Origin: Sinotaia quadrata
Lineage: Eukaryota; Mollusca; Gastropoda; Architaenioglossa; Viviparidae
NCBI GenBank assembly: GCA_028829895.1
Contig: CM054179.1
Location: forward strand, 68,278,891 to 68,342,890
DNA: 64,000 bases
Reading direction: 5' to 3'
Below are positions 1 to 11,700 of the stretch, piece after piece. The notes beneath the pieces were generated by a model. That model did no database searches and was not told the DNA's origin. It worked only from the letters and a program-made list of their open reading frames with translations. Each line of letters opens with the position of its first letter. The first letter of the stretch is position 1. Both the position numbers and the translations under genes were made by a program.

Positions 1-230
1 CTGTTTATATTTAACATTGAACTCATTTGTGTTTTGAATTCAGAAGACATGTTCCTGTTCTAATATCAAACCAGACGAACTAAGCCTTACTATCACTCTC
101 CAGATCTTCAAACTGCATGGGACTTGTACTCTGAAAGTTAAAAGTTAAGTTTATGAGAAGTGTGTTACACAGTTGCACGCCTTTCTGCTAGTGATTTTAT
201 TTAATGGTAGGGGCGAGGAGAAATCATAAG

Positions 231-486
231 CATGATTGGTTGTTGAGTGATTTTATATACAGGTAATGGAAGGGTTAGGGTGTAAACATGACTGGTTGTT
301 TAGTGATTTTAAATACAGGTAATGGAAGGGTGAGGGTGTAAACATGACTGGTTGTTTAGTGATTTTATATACAGGTAATGGAAGGGTGAGGGTGTAAACA
401 TGACTGGTTGTTGAGTGATTTTATATACAGGTAATGGAAGGGTTAGGGTGTAAACATGACTGGTTGTTTAGTGATTTTATATACAG
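231..486. repeat. 56-bp tandem repeat, about 4.5 copies
   Basis: The unit begins CATGACTGGTTGTT and includes ATACAGGTAATGGAAGGG. Copies start near 231, 287, 343, 399 and 455, so the spacing is exactly 56 bp. No coding sense was seen. Bases 1-230 hold no recognisable gene. Confidence 0.9.
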
Positions 487-694
487 GGACAGGTAAGGTC
501 GAGCGGAAGGTGCTTAATGAGTTGTCTTTCCATCAGTTCAGTAGTTTGCAACAGATGGAACTCACCAGTAGTGAGAGAGCACTAATCGTTGTGCTTATGT
601 CAGCGTAAGACTTGTCAATAGGCCATGTCCGTGTTTCTGGCAATCGATCTATATAACGCAGTGTGACAACCTCTTCTGGCACGCACAGCTCACT

Positions 695-860
695 GTTAGC
701 TACACTCTCCATTCATGCACAATACCTTGTTAGTAACTTGCTTATGTCATGTAGAGTATATTGTTAACTACACTCTCCATTCATGCACAATACCTTGTTA
801 GTAACTTGCTTATGTCATGTAGAGTACTTTGTTAGCTACACTCTCCTGCCACGCACAGTA
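695..860. repeat. 70-bp direct duplication plus a partial third copy
   Basis: ACTACACTCTCC followed by CATGCACAATACC occurs twice, 70 bp apart, with a degraded third start near 838. The short reading frame across it is a by-product of the repeat. Confidence 0.8.
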
Positions 861-1085
861 CACATCTGTCACGCTGAGTACTCTGTCAACACAATTTCTG
901 TGTGTGACACATTTTCTATAGCACTAAGCCTTGCCTTTTTAAAATTTTATTTTCTCACTGTGCATTGAATGAACACATAAATTATCAACTTCCCGTTATC
1001 ACCGACATATCAGCGTTCTGTACGAGAGGCGCACGCGTTGATTCATTTCCTTTCTGACACCGACGTGGAGGACCGAGGCTTAACC

Positions 1086-1118
1086 ATGTCTGGAAGAAAT
1101 CCCGGGCACGTTTTGTTG
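1086..1118 (+). CDS. Candidate short 5' coding exon (possible TRIM exon 0)
   Basis: An ATG in a locally GC-richer stretch opens eleven codons (MSGRNPGHVLL) ending at a plausible donor, TTG|GTATGT. The exon ends in phase 0. The TRIM RING exon starts after an acceptor at 8100 with three open codons in phase 0 before its own ATG, so splicing 1118 to 8101 would give MSGRNPGHVLL-TSA-MCEIP in frame. This is only a compatibility argument: an 11-codon exon 7 kb upstream can easily arise by chance. Confidence 0.2.
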
Positions 1119-1390
1119 GTATGTGTGGTGAAGATCGACATTTTGCATGGAAGAAGTACAGAAAGCGCCATTCTGTAGTAGGGATTCTAAACAGAAAAGG
1201 TCACGATAGGTTTGCAGGTATACTTAGTTGTATTTTATTCTTTCACGGACAGGTAAATCTTTATCGAATTTTCCCATCAGTGTTCGAAGACTGTGAATAG
1301 GATCAGGTTGAGTGAAGCATATTGGGCATATTATTAGCGTCCTTTCATGTGAAATTGTGGAGAAAATCTGCGGATTTAAATGGATTAGGT

Positions 1391-1432
1391 ACTGCGCATG
1401 CGTACGTTACCCGAGCCATGGCGCGTATGCTT
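1391..1432. promoter_or_regulatory. CpG-rich patch with an NRF1-like palindrome
   Basis: TGCGCATGCG at 1393-1402 matches the core of the NRF1 site, and several further CpG and GCGC steps follow in otherwise AT-rich DNA. It could mark a promoter for the plus-strand TRIM gene or for a gene off the left edge. There is no TATA box or other supporting element. Confidence 0.2.
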
Positions 1433-1839
1433 GGTGTGTATAATTAATTTAGTTTTTTTTTTTTAATTCCGCACATTTTGGTGTTCAGAGGTTAGTGCAG
1501 TGACGCGGAACGTCACTTTACTGTCTTAATATTTGGTGAGGGTGAGGAGGTTTACATCCTGACCACGCTTATAAGTTTGAAGTGAGAAGGTTAGCCTAGT
1601 GATCAGAAACTTTTATTAAGTATATTGGGCTGAATAAAAAAATTGCTTAAGAAAGCATCGGGATTGTTTTGCGTTTAGTTTTGTATTTATTCTTTGATGT
1701 ATTACAAAAATGATACTGCAGAAACGTCTGTACATTTTAGGACTGTCCACCCCCACCCCCCAATATCAGGCCGTACTACATAAATATGTATAGCATTTGT
1801 TGTATGCCTATGTATTAACAGAGATTATTATATGGACAA

Positions 1840-2058
1840 GGACAACGTTACTTGTGTAGCAGTTACCATTATGTGAATGTATACAACATTACTTGTGTAG
1901 CAGTTACCATTATGTGAATGTATACAACATTACTTGTGTAGCAGTTACCATTATGTGAATGTATACAACATTACTTGTGTAGCAGTTACTATTATGTGAA
2001 TGTATACAACATTAGTTGTGTAGCAGTTACTATTATGTGAATGTATACAACAATACGT
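1840..2058. repeat. 41-bp tandem repeat, about 5 copies
   Basis: The unit includes ACTTGTGTAGCAGTTACC and ATTATGTGAATGTATACAAC. Copies differ by single substitutions. Between 1440 and 1840 no gene was seen. Confidence 0.9.
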
Positions 2059-2102
2059 GTGTTTAGGCTAGGAGTTATTATTACAAAATAGCATTACCCA
2101 TT

Positions 2103-3565
2103 TGTGGCGGAGTAAATTTGCCTATACCTATTTATAAACTTAATAATTATATATTATTGCCAATTTTAACGTGAACCGACATTGGGCACTGGTTATGATG
2201 ATATTTTTTGGAGTAAACAACACGTGTGGAAAATATGCTAGAGCTTGCTGATGTAATCTTTTATGTGGATGAGTAGTTTTTATTATTCAATGGTTAAGAT
2301 TTATAAGAACGAGACGGTCCAATGGGCTGAGATCAAAGTTTACCTGTTGAAAAGAATTTATTTTCTAATCACTTTGAATTTTGTGTGAAAGAAGTCCGGT
2401 CATGAAATGCGGCCATTATCTTGATGGTGAGTTAACTGACTGATTGAGAGGGAATAGACTTAGAAATATTTTGTGCAATTTACTTTTATTATGCTATACA
2501 GTATACACATTGTGAACTGTAATGCTTGTATGTAGTATGTTAAACACTTAACATTGTTTCTAGTGAACACATTCATAAAATTGTTATGTTGTATTTATTA
2601 TGCACTATGCCTGTATCGGGCTAATAAATACTGTTGAGGGAAGCTGTAAGTTGAGACTTGAATGTAAGAAAGAATGGAGTTAGAGATGAAAAACTGGAAA
2701 ACTTAGTGTTTGTTCCCTGATTATATTTTACAGGGCAGAATCTAGCTTTTTATTCTGGAATCTCTTGAAATTCTCGAATTTCCCGGTTTGTTGATTTATA
2801 AACCACTACGAACATAGTAGATTCGAGAAATCTCTACTCCCACTGTGTAAGTGTAAGGATGCACTGCACTTTGTTGATGTATGGTGGCAAAGTATGCATA
2901 ACTACTCCCACTGTGTAAGTGTAAGGATGCACTGCACTTTGTTGATGTATGGTGGCAAAGTATGCATAACTACATCTGGAATTTCTGGTACAAGGAAGTT
3001 ACTGGAAATTGCTACATTGTTGTTCTGCTTGAGGGAACTAATACTGCGAAGGATTAGTCTTGAGAGAACAGTGGCTGATGAAACATTCTACAAGTGTGCT
3101 ATAGGAACATGTGAAAACTGACAATTCTATTGTGAACAATAAACTTGTGACATTGTTAGGAAGCATTTGCAATAGTCAAGGTTATGTACAAACTATTATT
3201 GCTTATTTCTCTATAACTCTTTTCTGTTCTGTGATTTATATTGACACCAATCTGTTGAATTATGTGTTAGGATATAAGTCTGTATAAGTATTGAAATTAT
3301 TTGAACGTGGTTTATGGACATATTGATGTCAAATAAAATGTTCATTGTATTTGTTATATGTTGATTTAATAAATTTATTATTAAATATATTGAACTTACA
3401 CATATTGATAACTATATGTTGGAGAGATAGTGGGTAGATGGGCGCTCGCTAAATATAGATTAAAGACGAATTTATTTTCTCCTTTTGTAGGAAGTTTTCC
3501 ATCTATGGAAATAGTGTGCGACAGTGAACATTTGTCTTCAGTGTTGTGGAAGAGAGAATTTATCA
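2103..3565 (+). mobile_element. Dispersed element, copy A (3' truncated)
   Basis: The copy starts TGTGGCGGAGTAAATTTGCC, the same start as copies E and G. It continues through blocks shared with copies B and E, including CCAATGGGCTGAGATCAAAG and GGTGAGTTAACTGACTGATT. It loses similarity to the family near 3565, before the conserved 3' block. A 69-bp internal duplication lies at 2834-2970 (CACTGTGTAAGTGTAAGGAT twice). No transposase frame is present, so it is non-autonomous. It is inverted relative to copy B, which lies 6 kb downstream. Confidence 0.75.
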
Positions 3566-3806
3566 AGCACTTTTATTTCTTTTAAAACAGTACAACATAA
3601 TATGAAAGCCCAAACATCTGCTCCTGTTTTAATGAACAGATATAATGGGAGAATATTTTAGAAATGTTTATTACTACAATTTAAAAGTTTTATCTCTTTG
3701 AATATAAATATCACATCATTATTCGTTTACGTTGGACACTTTAGTTTATTGTTAATATATTTGCAAATTTATGTATGCCTTTTCTTCTGTGAATTTGTTT
3801 GTTCGT

Positions 3807-3916
3807 GTTTGTCGTAAGGTCAAATATATTTCATCAGTATGATAGAGTTTTAAAAATAATTGTTTGTCGTAAGGTCAAATATATTTCATCAGTATGATAG
3901 AGGTTTAAAAGTAATT
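3807..3916. repeat. 55-bp direct duplication
   Basis: GTCGTAAGGTCAAATATATT occurs twice, starting 55 bp apart, followed by TCATCAGTATGATAGAG in each copy. Confidence 0.85.
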
Positions 3917-4255
3917 GCATGACTGGTTAAATTATACTGAACATTTATTAGTGGTTTGTGTTCTTTCATTGATTTCACAAGCAACACTCTATCCCCAACA
4001 ACAATTTAGTCTGAAGAAAGAAACCATTTTCATTTATCTTTGTTTTGGTGGTGATGGTAGTGGAGGTTGGGCTGGGAGTGGGCTGCCCCAAAAATATGTA
4101 CGGTACGTTTTGTAATATAGAGTTTTAAAATATATTCAAGAGTAAAACAAATTTGAAAGTGGTAGAGGTCGTTTACAATATATTACATATAATATTCCAC
4201 TCAAATACCCATCCCGTTCTACTCTAATTAATATTACAGTCAACTCACCCATACT

Positions 4256-4338
<83 letters not shown>
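4256..4338. repeat. (CT)n then (TA)n microsatellite
   Basis: About 64 bp of CT dinucleotide is followed by a short TA run. No gene was recognised between 3916 and 7800. Confidence 0.97.
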
Positions 4339-4497
4339 TATCCTGCTTTTACAAAATAGCTATAATAGCGATTGTTCCATCACTTGATGTTATTTATACA
4401 AATAAAGACTAACCTCACCATTACTAAAATAGTCAACAACTTTCCAGTCTTTCAGAGAGGAAAGACCCAAAATGCATCGATAGACATTACTGATGCA

Positions 4498-4595
4498 AAT
4501 ACACTTATTCGACTTGCTGTCTCCATCCTCACCTGTCAATCCAAAGTACACTTATTCGACTTGCTGTCTCCATCCTCACCTGTCAATCCAAAGTG
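4498..4595. repeat. About 47-bp direct duplication
   Basis: ACACTTATTCGACTTGCTGT and CCATCCTCACCTGTCAATCC occur twice in succession. Overlapping open frames here have no recognisable domain. Confidence 0.85.
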
Positions 4596-5088
4596 CATTT
4601 TAAGACAAACGAAGTTGAATTATTTAATTTAAACCATAGAAATAAAGATGCAAAACTAATTTTATTAACCTACTGTCGTATCTATAATAATAATAATCGG
4701 AAGAATATCTTTAATAATGTTTTTCAACCCTTGAGCAATTTGGGGAAATATGTGAAAAAGGCAATATTCATGCACAGCGACTGCCTTTCCCCCCGAATGC
4801 TTCGTGTCGCGCCTTTAATGTTCATTGTTGCATCGTTTCCCTGGTCTTTTGTAATTTGTCGCAAGTGTAATGAAGTAAGTGGACCCAATCGTTTTCCATT
4901 ACTGGCGTCACACAACACTTATTGGTTCTCTCTTCTCGGCCTTATATCTCACCGCAGGAGGTGTTGGAAGTTAACTAGCCACTTTCACAGTTTGGTGGAG
5001 TAACATACATCCATCCATCCGTCAATCCATCTGTAGAGCCTATCTACCTATCTATCTATCAAAATTTGAATGACGAAATAGCAATAAC

Positions 5089-5089
<1 letters not shown>

Positions 5090-5152
<63 letters not shown>

Positions 5153-5174
5153 GGGGGGGGCGAAGAGAGAGAGA
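5090..5174. repeat. (GA)n microsatellite
   Basis: A GA dinucleotide run is interrupted by a short G run at 5153-5160. Confidence 0.97.
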
Positions 5175-5874
5175 ACCGCATTAAAAATCAGAAATCCGTG
5201 TAAGCACACTGACTACACATAAATGTTTCAATAGATTTTACAGACGGCACTTTCTATTATATATGCACATACCTTTTTCACCCTGGCTGGGATTGCATAC
5301 CTTTTTCACTCTCGGGGTCGCGAACAGCAAGCCAATTGTTCAGCAGTTTATCTCTCCAATAGCGCACCTTAGAGTATTGTGGGTTTTAACATAAAGAACA
5401 TAATACTTACACTGTAGAGGTCGGAGAGACATTGTAATCAAATTCTCTTGACAGGGTGTTTATGAGAATATTATTATTGTGTCAGAGTAGATCGGCGTAC
5501 TTGCTGAGGAATTACCAGGTATATATACAACTTGTCTTTTGATGACATGTTCACATTGGTAACTAGTATATACAATTGTCAGGTGAAGTCAGGCTTACAT
5601 TGGTAAGTACTATACACAATTTGTTGTGTTATGACAGGCTTACACTGAATTAACAGGTGAACATTATTCTTGGAGAAGAAATTGCTTTGGAATTTAGTAT
5701 TTTAACTGAACTATGAATGGAGAATTATTTCCATACATGTAATTTCATATACGTGTACATTGTCAATGTACATTATATTTATTGAGGTCGGTTCATATTT
5801 ATAAACAATAAAGTCAAGTGACTATTAGTTAAACAGGCATCGTTTTGTATTGTACCATGGACTTCCCTGTTCTG

Positions 5875-6238
5875 CTTGGTCTGGCAAGCAACGTGTGATG
5901 TTTGATCTTGGAACTTGGCCTGGCAAGCAAAGGTGTAATGTTTGATCTTGGAACTTGGCCTGGCAAGCAACGTTGTGATGTTTGATCTTGGAACTTGGCC
6001 TGGCAAGCAACGTGTAATGTTTGATCTTGGAACTTGGCCTGGCAAGCAACGTTGTGATGTTTGATCTTGGAACTTGGCCTGGCAAGCAACGTGTAATGTT
6101 TGATCTTGGAACTTGGCCTGGCAAGCAACGTTGTGATGTTTGATCTTGGAACTTGGCCTGGCAAGCAACGTTGTGATGTTTGATCTTGGAACTTGGCCTG
6201 GCAAGCAACGTGTAATGTTTGATCTTGGAATTTGGATG
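5875..6238. repeat. 39/40-bp minisatellite, about 9 copies
   Basis: The unit includes GATGTTTGATCTTGGAACTT and GGCCTGGCAAGC. Copies alternate between a 40-bp form (ACGTTGTGATG) and a 39-bp form (ACGTGTAATG). The units are nearly stop-free on the minus strand, which creates three overlapping false reading frames. Confidence 0.95.
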
Positions 6239-6689
6239 AACATTTCTTTTCTGGATAAAATTGAAAGACAGAGTCCTTATATATTATCTGTGGCCTGACT
6301 GAATGGTATTTTTTACATTTACCGGGATATTTATTGATCCATCATCACCTAGACACCTTTGCTACAAGTGCCGCACTACTCATGGAAGGTTACTTAGAGG
6401 GGATGGGGACAGAAAGACAACTAGTACCTGAATTTTTTTTTGTGATTTTGTTTATTAGCAAACTGTAAGTTAAGGAAAAGCAGAATAATGACAACAGCAA
6501 AACAAACAGCTACTTACAGAATATCTAACTTTAGAAAAGCATGTTTTGAAATATTAGGAGAATTGTTGCTGCAAGTCATGCTGCAGTTTTCATTGTATTT
6601 ACAAGTGAACACTTCCTTTACCGGTAGTTTACTGCAATAACCAGACTCACAGATATTGTGAGCGTAATAAACTCTATTTAATATTATAA

Positions 6690-6965
6690 TCTATAATAAA
6701 CATAAGTCGATATCATGATCTATAATTATAATCTCCTTTTAAATTCTAAACACAGTAGTATTAATATAATAATCTCCCTTTAAATTCTAATCTAAACACA
6801 TTAATATTATGATCTATAATAATCTCCTTTTAAATTCTAATCTACACACAATATTATGATCTATAATAATCTCCATTTAAATTCTAATCTAAACACAACA
6901 ATATTTTGATCTATAATAATCTCCCTTTAAATTCTAATCTAAACACAGCAACATTATGAATCTAA
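6690..6965. repeat. Degenerate tandem repeat of about 60 bp, 5 copies
   Basis: The recurring core is AATCTCCCTTTAAATTCTAA followed by an A/T-rich tail ending near ATTATGATCTATA. The spacing varies slightly between copies. Confidence 0.8.
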
Positions 6966-6989
6966 TGCAACGAGGATATAAAATATAAG

Positions 6990-7065
6990 TTAGGCAGGTC
7001 CTTGCTAATGTAGGGGGCGCTTTCGGCTTCCGCCGCTTTCGCGCTGGTTTAGGCAGGTCGTCATG
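6990..7065. other. Isolated GC-rich patch between direct TAGGCAGGTC copies
   Basis: TAGGCAGGTC occurs at both ends of a patch rich in CGC and CCG steps (GGGGGCGCTTTCGGC, CCGCTTTCGCGC). It lies about 1 kb upstream of the TRIM start codon. A 5' untranslated exon, a promoter or a small insertion are all possible; nothing in the sequence decides. Confidence 0.25.
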
Positions 7066-7807
7066 TTTATAAGAACGGGGGTTTGTATACGTCATATCGA
7101 AGGGTAATAGTTATATTGTGCATGGAAAGTGTTAATGTATGCTATTTTTACAGCAGTATTTAATTTAGCACAAAACATTAGCAGAAATAAGATATAAATG
7201 AGGAAAGAAAAGTAAATGAATAGACGTTCGTTTTGTTTTTTTATTTGGTGGCTAAATTTAACCCTAACACTTAGGTCTATAATTCCTCTAAAACTACGAA
7301 TCCTAATCTTTTATTTTGTAAAACACACGACTCCTAATCATGATCCTAATGTTTCTATACAAAACACGACAGCCGTGTACAGAGTGAGACATTTCCTTTG
7401 CATTATGCTGAACATTTATCCTCTATATACGCAATAAAGTTGTGAGGTAGGTTTTCTCAGTTATTTATAGCTTTATTCTAGTTGTACAGTTTCTAATATG
7501 ATACCTACATTTTATGAACAGGTGTTGTTTTCTATAGTACTTTAGTACAAACTGTACACATATTTTGTGCTGTTGCATACATTTTGTCGTGTTGCGTACA
7601 ATTTGTCTGTTACATTCAGCTTTTGTTACGCTGCATACTGCTGTTATCATACATAGTCTTTTATCATGGTTTAAACAGCTTTCACTTTTCACTTGCAAAT
7701 AGGCTGCACAGTCCTTTAACTAAACAAAATGTTAACGATACGTTAGATAATAGAGGAGATTAAATTTATGCGGATGTAATACTATGAGAACATTCTCTAA
7801 GTGGCAG

Positions 7808-7812
7808 CCTAC

Positions 7813-7877
<65 letters not shown>

Positions 7878-7990
7878 CCTCCCTCCCTCCCTCCCTCCCT
7901 CCATCCAAAAAACCCAAATTCCATCCATCCATCCATCCATCCATCCATCCATCCATCCATCCACCCATCTCTCTATCTACTTATCTGTAA
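7808..7990. repeat. Compound (CTAT)n-(CCCT)n-(CCAT)n microsatellite
   Basis: Three tetranucleotide blocks stand in series. Apparent reading frames of Ser/Ile/Tyr/Leu are artefacts of the repeat. Confidence 0.97.
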
Positions 7991-8109
7991 CTTTTTAACA
8001 TTCTGAAGTAGTACTGAATAGAAAATGTCGATTGTTCAAATGTCCACCAATATAAGAAATCTGATAAATAATTAGAGAAGTTACTTTGATTTTGTTTTAG
8101 ACTTCAGCA

Positions 8110-8784
8110 ATGTGTGAGATTCCTCTTGAGGCCGGCAACGATCTTCAGTGCCCAATTTGTCTGGAGCTCTTTAAACATCCTATAATCCTTCCCTGCTCTC
8201 ACATTCTCTGTCGGAGCCCATGCGCAGAAAACCTCTTCGAGTTCAACTGCATTCGCTGCCCTGTATGTAGAGACAATTGCTACGTTAGTGGCGGAATCGG
8301 AAGTTTGCCAAGAGTGATTGCCCTTGAAAGCATCATTGAAAAGTATCGAGCGGAAAGGCGGAAAGATGGTAGTAAGTTGCAAAAGCAGCCTAAGCGACCT
8401 CAAAACGGAAATGACCCGAATGGCATGGACGGTAGTGTCTCTTCTGGAAATCCTTTGGGAATGCTGCAATCTTGTCGACTGAATAACCTCAGTGAGACAA
8501 CTCTTCTCAGCCAATCGCCTAATCGTGATGTGCCACTTTTACAAAGAACGGCAAACACAACCCCCACTCTTACCGCTAGCCTGCCTACGCCGATCAGTGT
8601 CGCTTTATTGAATTCGTGTTTAGAAAGTAGTCTGCAAGACATAAAACTGTGCACACATCATGGGATTATGACGTCAGTATACTGCTTAGTGTGCAGGAAG
8701 TGCGTGTGCGAGATCTGTCAAGATCCAGCTCATCACGTGACCCACGCAACGAAGTCATTAGACAATGCCGCGCAACAGGTGAAG
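8110..8784 (+). CDS. TRIM exon 1: RING and B-box 2
   Basis: The exon follows an acceptor TTTTGTTTTAG at 8100, so an untranslated 5' exon probably exists upstream. The ATG at 8110 is the first in frame. The RING ligands are C14, C17, C29, H31, C34, C38, C50 and C53. The C34-C38 pair is spaced by three residues (CRSPC), where two is usual. A linker (85-180) rich in Ser, Pro and Asn has no zinc-ligand pairs, so B-box 1 is missing. The B-box 2 ligands are C181, H184, C192, C195, C200, C203, H209 and H212. Two donors are possible, CAG|GTGAAG (exon end 8778) and AAG|GTAAAG (exon end 8784). Both keep phase 0, and they differ by the residues Val-Lys. Confidence 0.93.
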
Positions 8785-11700
8785 GTAAAGCCTGCTTGAA
8801 AAAAAACTCTAGCTTTTTAAAATTCGAGTATGTTTGTGCTTTTTTGTGTGTTTGTACTTATATAAGTGAGAATGTAATTATTGTACGGTGTGAGTGTGTG
8901 TTTGTACTTTATACAAGTGAGAATGATTTTAATATATATACAGTGCGAGTGTGTATGTACTTAAACATTGAGAATATAATATATATATAAGACAATGTAA
9001 GGTTTGAATGTAAGTGCGCCGGTGTGTACGTATGTGTGAACAGGGCTGGTCCAATAATTCCAAGATAAGTGAATCAGGAAACCGATCCCACACATCGACG
9101 GCTAGTGTGTGGACTGAGGTGGGTGGGGAATGCAGAAGGAAAGTGTGATGCAAAAAGCACACGACGCAGAACGTTCTGGAATGTCTCGTGTGAAGGCCGA
9201 AGTAATGTCCACTATACAGACTAAACATACACTACATGAATGTAATAACTTAGAATACATTCACATCGCCCTTAACACATGCAAACATTCGAAACATCTA
9301 CATTTTTATTAGGAAAAAAATGTCTTTTACTTCATCTCCCCGATCAATAGCCGTCACATGTTAAAGTTTACACAGTAATAGATATACCCTGTGTAAGGGA
9401 ACAAACAAATAGTCTATTTGCACAAATACCATCATTCACTCTAAATAAACACATAGATTATTTGTACAGAGGCCATATTTCACTGTAAACAATCAACTCT
9501 TTAGGCAGAGGACATATTTCGCTCCAAATAAAAACGCCTCCCTAGTTATTGGTTATTATTATTTAATAATAATCATCCATAACTATTTACAAGTGATGAT
9601 AATCTTAATTTATGTTATTAATAATTCTCCAAAAGACACCACTCGCCTCTCTCACTTGGCGAATATGTGGGTGCTGTAAATGTTTTCTCTCTTCCACAAC
9701 ATTAAAGACATTTACTGTCATACAATATTTCTGTAGGTGGAAAACTTCTTACCAAAGGAGAAGTTATATCCCTCTTTAATCTATATTTAGAGAGCCCCCC
9801 CACCTACCCACTATCTCTCCAATATATAGTAATCAATAAATGCAAGAAGGTCAATACATTTATTAAATCAACAATCAAATATACATATATCAAATACAAT
9901 GGAAAGATTATTTGACATCAATATTTCCATAAAAACACATTCAAATAATTTCAATGCTTTTACAGTCATATATGCTAGCACATAATTCAGCCACTTAGTG
10001 TCAATAAAATCACAGGATCATTCTTAACAGAAATGGAGTTATAGAGAGATAAGGGATAATAGTTTGCACATAATCTTGTCAATACGATGCAACAATAGTC
10101 TCTCACACTCTTGCATAAGAATGTCACAAGTTTATTGTTCAAAATAGAATTGTCAATTCTTTACATGTTCCTCTAGCACACTTGTAGAATATTCCATCAG
10201 CCACTTTTCTCAAGACTAATCCTTCTCAGTATTAGTTCTCTCAAGCAGAACAGCAATGTAGCAATTTCCAGTAACTTCCTTATACCAGAAATTCTATGAT
10301 GTAGTCAAGCATTCTTTACCATCATACATTAACAGAATGTGTAGCCTTACACTTACACACTGAATCAAATCTGTAATCAGTAAACCAAAAAATTATAGAA
10401 ATTCCAGAATAAAATGCTGCTTCTTCCCAGTAAAATATAGTAAGGGAACAAACACCAACTTTTCCAGTTTATTCATCTCATTCTTATTTACATTCCGTTC
10501 TCAACTTACACTTTCCTGCAACAGTATATATTAGCGCATTACACGCATACAGCATTATAAATAAAACATAATAAATTATTTCAATAGAAACAATGTCATG
10601 TGTGTAACATATAACGTACAAGCATTATAATTCACAAATTTAGAAGTAATAGTCTATTCACATAATACATCTTTACCTAAAAAGCAAGTATAGTACATCG
10701 ATAGCAAAATGCGTGAAATATTACTGTCCCTTATCTCTCAATCAGTCAGTTAACTCACCTTTAAGCTAACTGCCACATTTCAGAACTGGACTTCTTCCAC
10801 ACCAAATTCAAAGTAATTAGAAAATACAATTTTTTTTAACAGGTAAACTTTTGATCTCAGCCCATTGGCTGGTCTCATACTTTGCAAATCCTAACCATTG
10901 GATAATAAAAATTAATCATCCACATAAGACGGTTTTAGATTACATCACCAAGTTCTAGCACATTCTTTACATGAGTTGTTTACTCCAACTCTGACAAAAG
11001 ATACCATCACACTCAGTGTCCAAGGTTGGGTCATGTTGACATTGGCAACAAAGATATAGTTATTAAGTCTAGAAATAGGGATAGGCAAATTTACTCCACC
11101 ACACACTCTAAACAATCTCACTATTTGTACAGAGGCCTTAATTCACTCTAAACAATCACTCTCTACTGAGACCAGATCTTACTCTAAACAATAACACTAT
11201 ACTGAAGCCTTATTTCACTCTAAACAATCACACTAATTATACAGAGGCCATATTTCACTCTAAACAATCACACTATCTTATTGTACAGATGCCATATTTC
11301 GCTCTGAATAAACATACTGTATTGAGGCCATATTTCTCTCTGAATAAACACACTATACTGAGGCCATCTTTCTCTCTGAATAAACACACTATACTGAGGC
11401 CATATTTCTCTCTGAATAAACACACTATATTGAGGCCATATTTCACTCTGAATAAACACACTATACTGAGGCCATATTTCTCTCTGAATAAACACACTAT
11501 ACTGAGGCCATATTTCACTCTGAATAAACACACTATACTGAGGCCGTATTTCACTCTGAATAAACACACTGTCACTTTCTGTTTCCAGGAAAGTCTTGCA
11601 GCAAATCTTCAGAAACTAATCAGCAGGCAGATGAAACTGATCTCGTCGTTGAAACTTCAAAATGATCATCTGAAGGAAACAGAGGTGGGCGTCTCGTTGG

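Noticed and set aside
5779..6243. Three overlapping 111-154 residue frames with CLPGQVPRSN repeats
   Set aside because: They are three frames of the same 39/40-bp minisatellite, with no start context or splice signal.
8104..8654. Minus-strand frames of 84 and 136 residues opposite TRIM exon 1
   Set aside because: They are shadows of the RING/B-box exon, which has clear zinc ligands on the plus strand.
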